DNA of 64,000 nucleotides from Euptelea pleiosperma (Eukaryota; Streptophyta; Magnoliopsida; Ranunculales; Eupteleaceae). The stretch covers positions 37,167,109-37,231,108 of the forward strand of contig CM068542.1 of assembly GCA_035048495.1 (NCBI GenBank). The letters are read 5' to 3'. The notes under the pieces are model-generated. The model was not told where the DNA came from and ran no database searches. It was given only the letters and a program-made list of their open reading frames with translations. Below, piece after piece: positions 1 to 43,206 of the stretch. Position numbers and translations under genes: made by a program. Numbering within the stretch: the stretch's first letter is position 1; every line of letters begins with the position of its first letter.

Positions 1-212
1 CATTTTTATCCTTCTCTGTTGTTCTCCTTTGGTTGCTTAGTTGCTACTGCTAGTATGTCAAATGGTGACTTTCTGTGCTGAGAAAACTTAAATTGTTACT
101 TAAACATTCACACTGTTCATATTTATTAAAAATATATATTATATTCATATTGAGTTATACTTATCAAAAATAATATTTGTATTGAGTTATCACTATGTGT
201 TTCTGTCTGCAG

Positions 213-30710
<30,498 letters not shown>

Positions 30711-31000
30711 ATTTCAACCTCTTTCGCATTCCTTTCAGTCAGAGTTGGTATGCACATTCTTTCATTATGTGATCTGCAACGCTATTGTAAGAAGTCGGAT
30801 TAATTTATCATCCTCTCAATTGTTTTATAATAATTTGAATAAAAGGTCTCAAAATTTGATCTATTCTATAGCACCATTTTTCTCCCAAATGTGTACAAAT
30901 GCAAATGTAGAAAGACGTCTGACATTATATGTTCACTCAAAATCTTTGTAATAATTTGAATAAAAGACCTGTCACTAATGTCAATGTAAGTTTGATTAAG
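30711..31000 (+). terminator. 3' UTR / polyadenylation region of the NDR kinase gene
   Basis: After the stop at 30710, two near-identical TAATTTGAATAAAAG blocks occur (about 30832 and 30950), each containing AATAAA. Either could be the poly(A) signal. Inferred from sequence only. Confidence 0.45.
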
Positions 31001-32471
31001 CATACATACAATATTGCTTTTGAAATTGAATGTATGATCGACATCTACCCACATTTGTACATGTTTATTTCATGAGAAAATCTCTAACGAAAAGACCAAA
31101 ATGTCCCAGCATTTTGTTATGACTGCTGCCATATTTAACTTCATTATCCATGAGTTTTAGATTTGGACCCAAGGACAAGAACGGAAGAACGAGCTTGCTT
31201 GTTATTGTAAAGTATGGGTGGCTAATCTTTTTCTTTACTTTTATCTTTTCCTAATTGAAGAATACACATCCTCTGTGCCACAACAAGGGGGAAACGCATT
31301 TGATGTACCTATGGATACAGGAAGGAGCACAATATTATGGCACACCCAAGGATCAAGTGCACTTTTAAAACAAAAGGATTATGCAAGTGTGATTTGTAGT
31401 AAATGATTTCCAGTAATCCCCAGAAATTAGAATGAAGTAATTTTAGTAAGATTAGGATTAGTTTAGGAAGGTGTTTACTAGTTTTGCTAGATAAATTAGG
31501 AGTTATTTAAAAGTTGAAAGTTTTTAATCAGTTCTTTGTTGGATTTAAGATTAGGAAACTTGTTTTACAAGGCCATTTAGGAGTTGTTAGGGGTCTATAT
31601 AAGTGGGTATGAACAGGTATCTTGAATAGGTTTTTTTGTGTCTCATGGGGTTTGGTCCTAGTTGCCAATTTTAGGAATAATTTGCTTGAATTTTTTTTCA
31701 TTTGAACTTTCCAATTGTTCGAAACTGGCCCAATTTAGACTAACTAGGGCTAAAAAGTATGACCAAATCGGATTAGCAAGGTCACAATGCAACAATTTCT
31801 CTATTGGCCTTGCACATCACACAAAAGTGTACCAGTGTCCACTTCCTAGCAATCAAGTTATTCATAGTGAGAAGCTTATTCAAGGAGGCGAACCAGGTTT
31901 GGTTTTAAACCTGCTTTCACCCAAAATCTCCTAACCACTGGCTCACTTGCCACCAAAAAAATTAAGTGAGAAGAAGGAATGAAAAGATATTATTATATTC
32001 AAATGAGTAGATGAATCTCTGGACTCTATGGTGTACATCAACCCCCAAAGTCCACATGCGCTGATCGCAAAAGTGTCCACATCAATGCATCATGCAAGCT
32101 GTTAATACTCGATTTTATTAATTTTTTCCATTAAAAATATTAATTTATTAGATGGCAGCATCATTTTTTGTCTGCAATATAGACAATCCGTCAATTTGTA
32201 TGGAATTTCTGGTGTCCCACAAGCTCTAAAGTGTATGGAGCTAGTGCCGTGGCTATGCAAAGAGATGTGGATTGATCAAGATGTTGATGGGCTCACTGAC
32301 ACTCTTGATCTTTTCATCCAAATGTTTGCAAACAAATACTGCCTTCCCCTAAAAACCTCTGATTTTCTTTTGCAATGCAGCTTCTTCCCTTGGTTAAAAA
32401 AAAAAGAGTTGGTGAGATATTTAACAATCTCATTTGGAATAAATTAAAAACCACCAATCTCGTCCACGGCG
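31001..32471. other. Intergenic region, no gene recognised
   Basis: AT-rich. The part at 31430-31640 has a TATA-like CTATATAAGTGGG and may be LTR debris. The open frame at 31662-31934 has no recognisable features. Confidence 0.5.
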
Positions 32472-32743
32472 GTATGAGCCACATGGCACATTCTTAGAGA
32501 CCACTGGCTGTGTGGATGTTTGGCCCATCCCTAGGTATACCTACAAGCCAAAAAGAAGCTCATCAGTCTTGGACTTGAGTCATTTTCATGGGTTGTTTTT
32601 GGATTTGAGGATAATTTGGAATACTCAGATCCAATGGCTAGAAATCACCAATAGAGCTAATTTTGGGTTTGTAGGTCCACCTAGGGATAGGCCAAACATC
32701 CATACAGTCAGAGGTTTCTAAGAATGTGTCACGTGGCTCATAC
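32472..32743. mobile_element. Foldback MITE, family F (copy 1)
   Basis: Ends are GTATGAGCCAC at left and GTGGCTCATAC at right. The arms are inverted copies of about 110 bp through GGATGTTTGGCCCATCCCTAG, a CCTAC-AG-CCAAAAA stretch and ATTTCTA-CC-TTGGA. No coding capacity. Other copies or halves are at 33345, 43207, 44250, 45455, 46049, 52691, 53600, 54690 and, inside the MULE, 58585 and 58935. Confidence 0.85.
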
Positions 32744-32886
32744 ATCCTGTGGTTATCATGACCAAAGGTAGACCTCAATAATTTAAAACTTAGACAATGA
32801 CCAAACATCCACGGTCAGCGTCCGCTAAGAGTGTGCCACAAGGCCTACGTTTTGCATTGTGACATAAGCATACAAAAAAGGAAAAA

Positions 32887-33277
32887 GATGTAACTAGGTA
32901 TGCTTGAAACTGTAGCAAATGCGGAAGCACGATTTTTGTTACTCACCACTGTCATCTGGGCCCACTGACCGCATGGATGTTTTTCCCACCCCTTGGTAGA
33001 TATACACACCAAAAATCACCTTGATTGGTAATTTATAACCATTAGATTTTAGCTTTTTTTAGAACTTTTAAGGCGTTCTAATAGCCATTAAATGCAACCA
33101 TTTTTTGAGTACTAAAACCAACGGATAAAAATCATTAAACAAGCTGATTTTTGGTATGAATGTCTATTAAGGGGTGGGCTAAACATCCATGCGGTCAGCG
33201 GGTCCAGATGGCAGCGGTGACTACCAAAAATGCAGCTTCCGCAAATGAAAAGATCTCAGGTATACCTTGTTACATCA
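32887..33277. mobile_element. Foldback MITE related to family F (copy 2)
   Basis: Inverted arms: GATGTAACTAGGTATGCTTGA at left pairs with the reverse complement of the right end. Inside lie GCAAATGCGGAAGC and its complement, then ACTGACCGCATGGATGTTT on both arms. About 391 bp. A half copy lies at 52395-52570. Confidence 0.8.
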
Positions 33278-33344
33278 CGACCCATTACAAAAATGTCATA
33301 ATCCCCTACTCTTTTTATGACTAGTATGCAATCGTTGCCAGAGA

Positions 33345-33490
33345 CGTGCAGCCCCACTCACCTTAATGTTTGGCCCATTTCTTGGTGGACTTCACACTAA
33401 AAATAACCCGATCCATGATTTCTAGCCATTGATTTGGATTTTTCATCATGGGCTTCTTGAACAGGCCTATGGATAAGTTCTAAGCGCATA
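33345..33490. mobile_element. Half copy of foldback MITE family F
   Basis: One arm only: TGTTTGGCCCATTTCTTGGT, then a CACACTAAAAATAAC-CGATC stretch and ATTTCTAGCCATTGATTTGG. Confidence 0.6.
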
Positions 33491-33936
33491 ATCCAACAGC
33501 CAACGCCTGATATAGTATGTCTGTGTCATATTCTGGTGAGTCTGCTCATGTTTGTAGACTAGTTTTTCTCAATCGAATGTAACTCACATCTTTGGTGGAC
33601 CAAAAGAATATCCACCGTATAATTCGGGTCGCGTAGGAAGTGCTGGGACCATAAACGTGGCCCACTATCTCATCGACTGAGAACCAATAATCCAACGGTT
33701 ACAATGGTCAGTCAGTCCGCTAGGTGGGACCTATTGCATAGGGTCAACGGGAAGAGATGCTTAACCTAAAAAAAATAAAAAAAAAGTGATAGGAGGAGAC
33801 AAAGAAAAGAAAGAAATGATAGAAGAAAGGCAAGGCCAACAGTAAAAGCGCGAAAAGTGTCGGCAATTTTGAGAGCAGCAGTTAAAGTGCAAGCCACGTA
33901 AGCACGTTAGAAGAGAGATCTTTTGTCGGGACTCGG

Positions 33937-33945
33937 AAAATATCT
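33937..33945 (+). promoter_or_regulatory. Evening element AAAATATCT upstream of the COR27-like gene
   Basis: Exact match to the plant evening element, 236 bp upstream of the predicted ATG. In Arabidopsis, COR27/COR28 promoters carry evening elements bound by CCA1/LHY-type MYB repressors. Match seen in sequence; function inferred. Confidence 0.65.
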
Positions 33946-34013
33946 GGTCCTCGTTGGCGCGGCGCCTGCTGGATATTATGATGAGTGATGACATGGCACT
34001 CAGCTGATGGTGA

Positions 34014-34025
34014 TTACACGTGTAA
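34014..34025. promoter_or_regulatory. Palindromic G-box TTACACGTGTAA upstream of the COR27-like gene
   Basis: A perfect 12-bp palindrome centred on CACGTG, 156 bp upstream of the ATG. G-boxes bind bZIP (HY5, ABF) and bHLH (PIF) factors. Function inferred. Confidence 0.6.
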
Positions 34026-34180
34026 AAGCGACGCCATGTGGAGCGTTTTATGGCCCGAAGGCCCCAAACGACACCGCCGACTGTTTTCACCTCCTCCTCC
34101 TCCTCTTCCTCTCTTTTCTCTTCACAAATTTAGCGACTGTTCCTCTGATTTAGCGGAGATTTCTTCATCGCATAATAGAA

Positions 34181-37100
34181 ATGGACGGAAATCTCCAGCA
34201 GGCGATACCTTCATCTCCGCCGGATCGAGTGACGGTGCAGCGTTGCGGACGGAGGCAGATTGGGACGAGCTCCGAGATGTCGGGGCTCACCGAACACAAT
34301 TCGAGAGATTTGGTTGAGCACGACCAGATCGCGATCCCGGTAATTGAATCGTTTTCTGCTTTTTGTTTATTTTGTTAAGAATAATGGGTTTGGGGTTTTG
34401 TCGAAGACTGAGCATATAGAGATTGTATTTTTTTGGTTGTTGAGATTGTTGGTTCTTTTTATTAGGGTTTAAGAATCTAAAACTACATGTTAATTTAGTT
34501 TCGTAGAGAAATCTGTTTAGTTTTTTTCTGAATTCATGTGGGTTATTCTCGGTTTTTTTTACCTTAGTTGGTGATAAAAGATTCTGGGTCGCTTTTACTT
34601 CAACTAAAAAATGGAAAGCAGTTGCTAGCGAATTTGATTTTCTTTCTCTGTTGAATTAGTTTTTTAGACTACTGAATTCTTTCTAGAGGAGTTTGTTAAC
34701 ATAATTGATCAATTTTGAGTTGAAATCGTCAGAGGGGATCCATTGACTCTGTTATTTTCTGACTTATCATCTCTTGCGTTCCCTTGGATGTGAGAAATGC
34801 AACCTACATAGCACATTCGGGAGAGTCCTTATGATTCTCTGACTTTTTTGTGAATAAACCAATATGGTTGCCGAAGTGATTTCCTTGCACCATCAGATGA
34901 CATTACGTGAGTCAATTCTTCTCACAGCTGGCCAGTATTAGTCCATAATACTATACCCTATTGTCTCCAGTTGTTACTTTTCCCTTCACTGTGATTGGAG
35001 TGAAAGACAAAGATGTCTCAAAGAATTCACGTTCCTATACTTCAGAACTGAGAAGAGTGTTGTAATTATTAGGGAAGATGTGTGTGTGTGTAGGTGGGTG
35101 TTGTGGGGGTGTGTGTGTGTGTGTGTGTGTGTGTTAGGTAACGGATCTGAAAATGGAAAACAACAGCTAGCATCAAGGACCAAATCACAGCCTTTGGACT
35201 GGAGAACTGAGGGATTCTATCCCATTTGACTTCTGGAGAAGAGTCAGATGGTCATGAAAGCACTTCCCTACATCCCAGACCGTTTAAGCCAATAATATGT
35301 CATGTAACTCACTCTAAAACTTTTTTTTGGTAGAATAAAGAGAAATCAACTGAACCCAAAGAATCAGCCCAAAGGGGACTAGGGATCTTGGAGTTGGGAC
35401 ATCCATTGTACTTTTTGCTTCAATCCCATGCTTAGGTTGGCCAGGGGATGTTGCCTGATTTGACTCCCTAAAGATACAAGAAGCTTTCCATAATATGTCA
35501 TGAACACGCACTCTAAACTTTTTCTCTTTTTGGTAGAATAAAGGGAACAGCCCAAAGGGGTCTAGGGATCTTGGGGTATCATCTGTACTTCTTGCTTCAA
35601 TCACACGCCTAGGCCAGGTGGTGCTGCCTAATTAGCCTTCCCAAAAATATGAGGAGCTATTCATCTTTGAACGCTTAAAAGTTTGCTAAACTGTTCAAGG
35701 ATTAGTTCTTTCAATGGGTAGAGTTGAACACTTTCCAACACCACTAAGCAATTCAAGAAAAAGGCTGTTTCTCAATGTGATTCTACCATCAACTATCCCA
35801 GTAGAGATTGAACTCTGACTTCCTCAAAACCTAATCCTCCTCCAGTCTCAGTAAACCAATTCATTTCCCAAATCCCCCAAAGTGCTTATTAAATTTTCAT
35901 GTTTGTTAGTCTCCGATTCCTGCATCCCGTAAATGGGCATTTCATACATATGAATCCAGATAACGTAGATTTAGTAATGGTATGTTCCTCCAATAATATT
36001 GAAAACTTGTAACTTTGAACTGAATGGTAAGTTTCTTTTGCTTCTTGGTTGTTCTACTGCGATTCACTTCCTTTATTTAACAGAGACTACTCAATATGTT
36101 TCCCTGTATTGCCAATTCTTGATTCAGCATGCTTTTGGTTGTAAAATTTATCTGGCTCTTACAATCTTAATTTCATGTCAGGGCCTTTGGGTGGCTGAAT
36201 CTATGTCCACACAATGGACAGATGAGAAACACAGTTTGTATCTCAATTCAAAGGAAGCATTGTTTGTTAAACAGTTACATAACTACAAATATCGTTCCAT
36301 GGATTTGCTTTGTTGGCGCTCAAGGATAGAGAACCTTCTGGAACCAAACTCATCACGACAAGCAAATGCCGACAACCATATCTCCTCTAACCAGGTCTGA
36401 AACTTAATCCATTGCATGTGTATACTATGTTCTCCATTAAACCCATTTCCCTGCTTTAATTGACCATCTATTTTGTTGTTTTCTTTCCTTTCTCCTTTTT
36501 ATTTTTTTCAAGTTCAAGTTGCTTCGAAGCTGGCAGAAAATTAATTTTGAAAGAGCTCGACCTCACTTGGACATAGTAGATGAATCTCGTGTTCTTCTGG
36601 AGAATCAATGGAATCGGCATTTCAAGTCTGCTAGTAAATGCCGAGAAGTAACAACACCCGATCTGCAAGAAAATGGTGTACAGAGTATTGGAGCAATCCA
36701 CTCTGTGGGGCAGAAGGCACCAATCTGTGGAGTAGCAACAAGTTCAAAGAAGCTCCCTGCTTGTCACCCTCGCCCGCGTCATCAAGATTCTGTCAACAGT
36801 AATACAGGTAACTTTTTACTGGAATTTGGCCTGTCTATTGGCAGAATTCTCCCTTTCTTTGCCGTTTCCACAATGAGGTTCATGTTCACAGTTCCATGCT
36901 TCTAATTGATCTTCAGATTTCGAGTCTGTGTTTCTTCAGAATATAGTTGTTTTATGTGCATGATTTTGACACTAACCAATGCTCTTTGAATAAAGAAAAT
37001 GTTTTGTTTAGATACGTAGGATCTATAAAATTATATAATATACCAAGAAGTTAAAAAATAAGGAAGTCACTGGCATTTCTAAAACGAGGATTAAAATAAT

Positions 37101-39581
37101 CCAGGAAGACAAATAACAAGGAGATAATCTTTCTATGCTTGAACATGCCTACTAAGTTATATGCATCTGTTTTTAGCTTTAACCTTCCTCTACATTGTAG
37201 GCGCACAGATGACAACTATTATTAGAAGTGATTAAATAGCGATGTAGGGAAAATTTTAGAGTGCTATACTCTAGGTTCTAAGAAAAGTCATGGGACCCAA
37301 ATGAAATCAATTCAGGTCCTCATGTCGAAAATCTGAAATGGTATTGTGATGAATAAAGCAAGACATTCCTTCATTCATATACTGCGTAAGCTGATGGAAC
37401 GAGATGGACCGAATGAGACGATGGGAAAATAACAGCACTGTGATATGAAGATACATTTTGCTCAACAATTTTTAATGATTAGTTAAGCTAAAATATGATC
37501 CATAGTGAAATAATATTATTTTTACAAGTTTTTAATTACTAAAATTACTTATCTGGTATATGCATCTTGGTACCATACCGGCACAAGATGTCTCGGCTGA
37601 GACATTTGCAAGGTGGAATGAAACTTCCTACCATGCAAGATGCAACTGATTTTGCAACATCACCATACAATTTCCCTTGGACGTATGGTATGGATATTGG
37701 TGTGTTGTTGAGGTAAATCAGTCTTATTTTGTTCCTCTGGGAGTATATGAGCCGTTTGGCTTTTGATATCATCATAAAGGAATATTTACACTAAAAAAAT
37801 AAATTTTTTTGCTCTCTGTAGGAACCTTTTGTTTGACAAAATAACTATTTAGTTTCTTTACATGAGGAATTCTCTTCCCTAGTAAATTGCCTTTTTAAAG
37901 TTTCATTAGTTATCAAAAGATTACAACTGAATATGCCATTTGGTGCATGGAGAATGGCATTGGATGAAATGTGAACTACAGTTCAATGGTCATACGACAT
38001 ATTCAATGGTCATACGACATATCCATATTTATGGTGGTTGTCTGTGGATCTTTTTTGGGGTTCTGCAGGTAGTGGTTCTGTTCTAGAAATTGTTATGATT
38101 AGTGTATAGTTTATTTTTGATATTATTCAGTTGAAACACGTCTTGATTCTTTTTTAAGTAATATTCTCCAAAGCATTCCTACCTGTTGGTGTTTCCTGAG
38201 CATCTGACCTTTCTAAGAATTGTCGCTTTTCTGCTCCTGTTCCACTTGGCAAAACTAGGGGTAGATCACACACACACAATCAATAATGATTATACCTTAG
38301 AGTTCGGCCACTTGATCAATCCACTTACACACACACACACATTAACTGGTCTTTATTGATACTACTACTACTACGACGACTAAAATTAGAATGCTATTGC
38401 CAAAGAAGAGTGATGTTTCGTGTCTAACCAGTACAACCCTTTGTCCTCATGATCATTACCAATCGTCTTCCTCTTCTCCAAGTCCCGAAACATAGTGAGA
38501 AGGGAAAAATGTGACACTACAATTTAATTTTTTGTGATACTATTAACAAAAAGAAGATTAGAGTGCACTTATTAACATGAAAAAATGGAAGACAAGGTTA
38601 GGGATGGTGTTGTGGCCACACTGCCTTTCCTGGATACTGAGGAAAGAGTACCATCAATTCGAACCTTGTTTTTACCAAAACAAATATTGTAAGAGGAAAA
38701 ATCAGATGACATACCAATCAGAGGCCTCATAATTGATGATCTAGGAAGGGCCGGAAGGTGTTGAGGACACAAGAAGAGTTGACCTAAGAGTACCTAGCAA
38801 ACGAAAGTGGAAGTAGGACTGAACTATCCATCGAGTTGAGACATCATCCGTCTCAACTTTTCTATGTCATCACTGGAAAACGTGACCATACCCCTAAGAG
38901 ATGTAGAAACTAGCTAAATTGCATCATGGGCTATTGTGTGCGTTGTAGGTGGAGTCTAGACTGAAAAGTCCCGATCAATGTGTGTTTAGTATAACGTTAA
39001 GGACATCGTAGTTTTGAATCTATTGTGAAAACAAGATTCCAGCAAGTTATGGTTCTAAAATTTGTTCTGTGATTGCTTCAAGTTATGCCAATTTGTTACT
39101 TCTCGTTTTCTTGACAAAATGGGTTAGTTTTTGGGGTTCATGCAGAGGTATCAGATCAGAACTTTGTGGATGAAGATCACGGAGGGGAGCATCTAAGCAG
39201 CCTATGCAGGACAAAAAGGATGAAGATAGTTTCTGCTGATGTTTCAATCAAAGATCAAGTAATGTGTAGGTTTGATCTGTTAGCAGCCTCATATGCTAGG
39301 CATCGCATGTAAATATGAGTTTGAGAAAACCATATCACGTGGGTATTTGAGTCTCACTAGTCACTACATCTACTCTCTTTCAATTGTTTTCTCAGGTTGT
39401 TCCGATGGTGAAATATCCTGTAACAGTGGATCCTAATGAGAATTCTGATTCTTTGGAGAAAGAAGATGAAGTTCATAGTGACCGGCAATCAGAAAACATG
39501 GATGGTTGTGCATCCCCAGAATCCAGGTCTCCAGTCTTCGTAGATCAGGAGTTGAACGGAGACTGTGATGATAGTAGTTAA
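34181..39581 (+). CDS. COR27/COR28-like cold- and clock-regulated protein (5 exons)
   Basis: Exons 34181-34339, 36182-36394, 36513-36807, 39146-39258 and 39396-39581 join with GT-AG introns in one frame to give 321 residues. Recognised blocks: WTDEKHSLYLNSKEALFVKQL (exon 2, near residues 64-84), FKLLRSWQKINFERARP (start of exon 3), LLENQWNRHF, SDQNFVDED and LCRTKRMKI (exon 4). These match, as I recall them, the conserved segments of Arabidopsis COR27 and COR28, small nuclear regulators without known enzymatic domains that repress clock genes and act in cold, light and COP1/HY5 signalling. The acidic C-terminus (exon 5) has no recognised motif. The start is the first ATG in frame with the exon chain. 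Somewhat longer than the Arabidopsis proteins. The upstream evening element and G-box fit clock and light control. Confidence 0.75.
34340..36181. other. Intron 1 of the COR27-like gene, with microsatellite and tandem duplication
   Basis: Contains a (GT)n tract at about 35081-35134 and a diverged tandem duplication of period 198 bp (TAATATGTCATG at 35293 and 35491, followed in both by TTTGGTAGAATAAAG and CCCAAAGGGG). No coding sequence seen. Confidence 0.65.
38440..38900 (-). pseudogene. Old copia fragment (protease/integrase linker) in an intron of the COR27-like gene
   Basis: The minus strand reads a degenerate GMSSDFSSYNICFGKNKVR-type segment that corresponds to the region after the protease motif in elements 1-3. 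Nucleotide similarity continues on both sides (CAATCGTCTTCCTCTTCTCC). No LTRs are seen nearby. Much older than the three kinase-intron copies. Confidence 0.7.
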
Positions 39582-40139
39582 ATATTGTAACCGAAGAAAG
39601 TCTGCCAAAAATGAGGAAAGAAAACTAAAGTTGGTACTGAATGCCTGGATGCTAAAAGATGAGGCCGATGGTGAGGCTTCGAAGCAATGCAACGTAAATG
39701 CGGCAAAGAGAAGTTCGAAAAAAGGCAGCAGAAGCATATGTTGCCACTGAAAAATGCTGATGGTGAACTACTAATGTTTTTTGAGGGTATTAGAGTGGTA
39801 GATGAAAATTGCGAATGAGACGAGATAGGAAGAGTTTGGTTCCTCTTGCACTTGTATATTTGGAATGTGCTTTATAGATGTATATGGATTGAACTTTTGA
39901 TGGCGGTAATGCATTGTATATAATGTTGGTTTAATGGGTGGATTGTTTCAGAGGAGAGATGTTCTTGTTCTTCCCATAACTTCCACACAACACTTTTATT
40001 CTTCATTTGTGGAGGAGTGGCACAGAGGCCGTCGAATTGATTATGGGCATGATCCTTCTTTTTAGGCACCAACATCTGCATTACAATATTGATGGTTATT
40101 GAAGATCAAGATGCAAACAAGGGCAGGCTGAACGTTGAA
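39582..40139. other. Downstream flank of the COR27-like gene
   Basis: Probable 3' UTR followed by unique-looking sequence. The open frames at 39565-39750 and on the minus strand show no recognisable protein. Confidence 0.45.
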
Positions 40140-40480
40140 GGGGCGCTATTAGCCTATTAATGCGTGGTGCCAAGGTATGAGAGTAGATTTAGTGATCCAA
40201 GATACCACAAGCTTCGAATCACACTGAATTCTAATTTTATAGATGTCAATCTTCTTACACAACTTAAACCCATCTAGAATGGTCTTCAATTCAGCTGAGT
40301 CATTGGTTCCCTCTCCATAGAATGAATGGAAAGCCATGAGAAGGCTAGCATTATGATATCTGATAACACCCGTCACCACTTGCAAGTTTATGGTTGGAGA
40401 ATGCGTCATCCATATTCAAGGCTACTTCACCAAATTTGGTTTCTTCCAATACACGACCGTAGCTCTTCTAGGTAGAAATT
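40140..40480 (-). pseudogene. LINE RNase H-like (RVT_3) fragment
   Basis: The minus strand reads GVIRYHNASLLMAFHSFYGE, then a GTNDSAELKTILDGFKLC segment and IRIQCDSKLVVSWITK, the typical RNase H-like domain appended to plant LINE ORF2 proteins. It keeps the acidic E (SAEL) and D (CDS) positions but is a short fragment with broken flanks. Confidence 0.75.
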
Positions 40481-42099
40481 TAAACTCCACCAACAGAAGC
40501 TTCTCAGTAACACGGGTAAGATGATATTCATTAGGCTTCGTCGGCGAGATGAATGAATTGATGTCCCTAAGTCAACGGCATACTTTCTTTCTAATAAAAT
40601 TGATATTACTGACTAGGGGGTAGAGATGACCTGCTACTAATTATTAGAGTAGAAATAGAAGAAAACATAAAGTGATAACCAGGACAATCTCTATTCATGG
40701 TACCTATGTCCCTAATTCGTCTATGGATCAATCCTTATTCACTTATTTGTCTATGGATCAATCTGTCACTCACTTGGTGGGGGTAAATATTGGGATTGGT
40801 AATTCCAGAAGTCATACTAATTGGATAATCTTGAGCTAAAATTTGACCTCTGGGAAGAGAAATTGGAAAAAAAAAACCACCTAGCCTTGTGGAGTCCTGA
40901 TTCTAGATTAATGAATCCATAATCATTTTGAATGTTGTGCTGGACGTAGCTTATGTGCATATCCTCCCTTTGACAAACTACATCATATACCTAAAATATT
41001 TGAAAATTGCGCTACCTCACACGGTTCAGCCTACGCATTCCAGCCTACGCATTGACTCGTTGGCATTGCTAAGCGAATTCTATTTCAGTAATTTAGGTGG
41101 GGATGCTGGAGGACTGTTTGGTACCTTGCAAATCCAATTGAAATTGCCAAAACACCCTCTAAGTGCATACGCGAAAGCACGGTCACGTGTGGAAAAACGC
41201 GTGGTGCTAGCACTCATCAACAAGATATTCCTTCCCTTATTTTCCAATTTGATAGCAAAATCAAAAGAAATATCAATTGGGGGTTAAGAGGAAGTGATCC
41301 ACTTGCATGAATTTTGTTTGGATATACCTCTGATATTTTCTCCTCCATGTCTGACCCAAAATTAACAAATCTCAAAACCAGTTTACACTACACACAAACA
41401 AAACAGTTTGACCAAATAGAATATTATTTTTCGATCCTTCTATTTGTCCCAAATTCATTGAAAGCAACTGCACACCTTGACCCTCTATATAAAATAAAAA
41501 TAAAAAAAAAAATTGAAAAGAACCTTCTGTGTGTTGTTTTTGACTTCATGACAGGAGGAAATGAAGAAAAAAAGGACTTCTTGGAAAGATAAATTCCCCC
41601 ACAGAAGGATTTCCCCATTTATCAGAGTTTGTGTTCACACACCCTCATGAGACCAAAAACCTCTAAATGCCGTTAGCTTTACTCTATATTTATATTACTA
41701 TTAAGAACTGGACTTAGTCTCTCCTGGAACTGGTCTTCCAATTTTACTATAAGCTTAAATTCCACACGCTCCCTTGACCCTCTACCAATTTGTTAGGTGA
41801 CATGGGGTTGAACCCATGAGCCTACGATCGCGAGCTGCGACACGAAGATCAACGTTCGACAGAATTTACACGATTAAATCCGTTCTTTAGTCCATCTACA
41901 GAACTCGAAAAGGACTTCCATTCATGTCGGTCGAAATATTTCCACAATTTAATCCTTGCGGTAGAATATGTTTAGGCTTAAACATGGAGAAAAGAGCGGT
42001 AAAAAATCCATTTGCTTGGCAGTAAGTCAAAATCTATTTTAATTCTCTATTAGTCATGAGCACCGTTACGAATAAGATTATAAGCAACAACTTGTTTAT
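40481..42099. other. Intergenic region, no gene recognised
   Basis: AT-rich. The 119-codon frame at 40928-41287 and the frame at 41314-41592 have no recognisable motifs. Confidence 0.5.
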
Positions 42100-42335
42100 G
42101 GGTCGTTTGGCAACACAAAAAAAGTAACTTATTGACTTTTATAAGTGATCAAAAAGTTTGTTTGGATATGTTTCATGTTTAACTTAAAACTGAATCTAAA
42201 TTTTTGAACTTCTAAGAGAAATTCCTCCCGACACTATTAATTTCTCTGACTTTTTTGGAGGTAAAAAATCAACTAGTAACTTCTATTACAAGTAGAAATA
42301 CTTTTACTTCTTGTTCCCAAACACCCCCTCTTAGT
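42100..42335. mobile_element. hAT-like MITE
   Basis: Left end GGGTCGTTTGGCAACA and the reverse complement of the right end (GGGTGTTTGGGAACA) are imperfect inverted repeats of the kind common in plant hAT MITEs. The interior is AT-rich with AAGTTACTTTT words. A similar right end (GTTTGCCGAACGGGCCC) occurs at about 50147-50162. Confidence 0.5.
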
Positions 42336-42381
42336 GCTCTTGGTGAGTGATTCTTCTTATGTACGGCCACTATGTATAAGT

Positions 42382-42589
42382 GATCAATTAAGTCGATTCA
42401 TCGATCACCTTAATTATCTATCTCATGAGCAATGCAAATATTGCAGCTTTGACATATCGATCGTCCGTTGAATTATGTTTTTCAACTTCCAAATTCAACG
42501 GATGATGATCGATATATATGTTAAAGCTGTAATATTTTGCTTTGCTGAGATAGATAATTAAGGCGATCAATGTATCGACTTAATTGACC
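42382..42589. repeat. Long inverted repeat (foldback, about 208 bp)
   Basis: Arms of about 95 bp pair almost end to end: GATCAATTAAGTCGATTCAT at left against the reverse complement of the right end, then CTTAATTATCTATCTCA, GCAGCTTTGACATAT and CGTTGAATT on both arms. The loop is near 42486. No coding content. Confidence 0.85.
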
Positions 42590-43206
42590 TAAAGTAACGG
42601 TTTAATTGGTCGTCTCGATGAAGATGAAGATGAAGCCTTTTTTTTTTGTAACAGAGTTGAGTTTTTTTTTTCCCGCTAAATTGTCGTGATCGATGTCGTT
42701 TTATTTTGATAATTATTCAACTTAATTACTAAAAAGGAATATAAAATCTTTTAAAATTTGATGGAATGGAACATTTTAACAAACTAATGGAGTTAATTTT
42801 TTTAAATATAGCTGGATTGCAGGATTAGCTTATCAAATGAACAGGGTTAGACTGGTTGGTGTATTTTTTCTTTTTAAATATAATACTACTGGTCTTATCC
42901 AATCATTCTTCAGTTTCAATTTGTCCACGTGGTGCAAATGCATGGATGTCTCGGCCAGCCAATGGGTGTGGCTTCCCTTGAAATGGTCCCTAGTCCAAGT
43001 AGTTCTGCTTGATTCAACATGACCTTATCCATCTACAACCAGCAGACGATTCTAGATGATCAAAATTTTATTTAAAAAAAAAAAAATCGTCAGATCAGAT
43101 TGATCAGTTATAATGTTAGGACTTAGGATATCTCATTAGGTGGAGCCCACAGATCGTAAAGTCTGGAAGCTTCACTTTGTCGTAGTGCGTGGGAATGAGC
43201 ATTCGT

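Noticed and set aside
40928..41287. 119-codon + strand frame
   Set aside because: No recognisable domain, no splice or promoter context, and low-complexity C-terminal part; most likely a chance frame in intergenic DNA.
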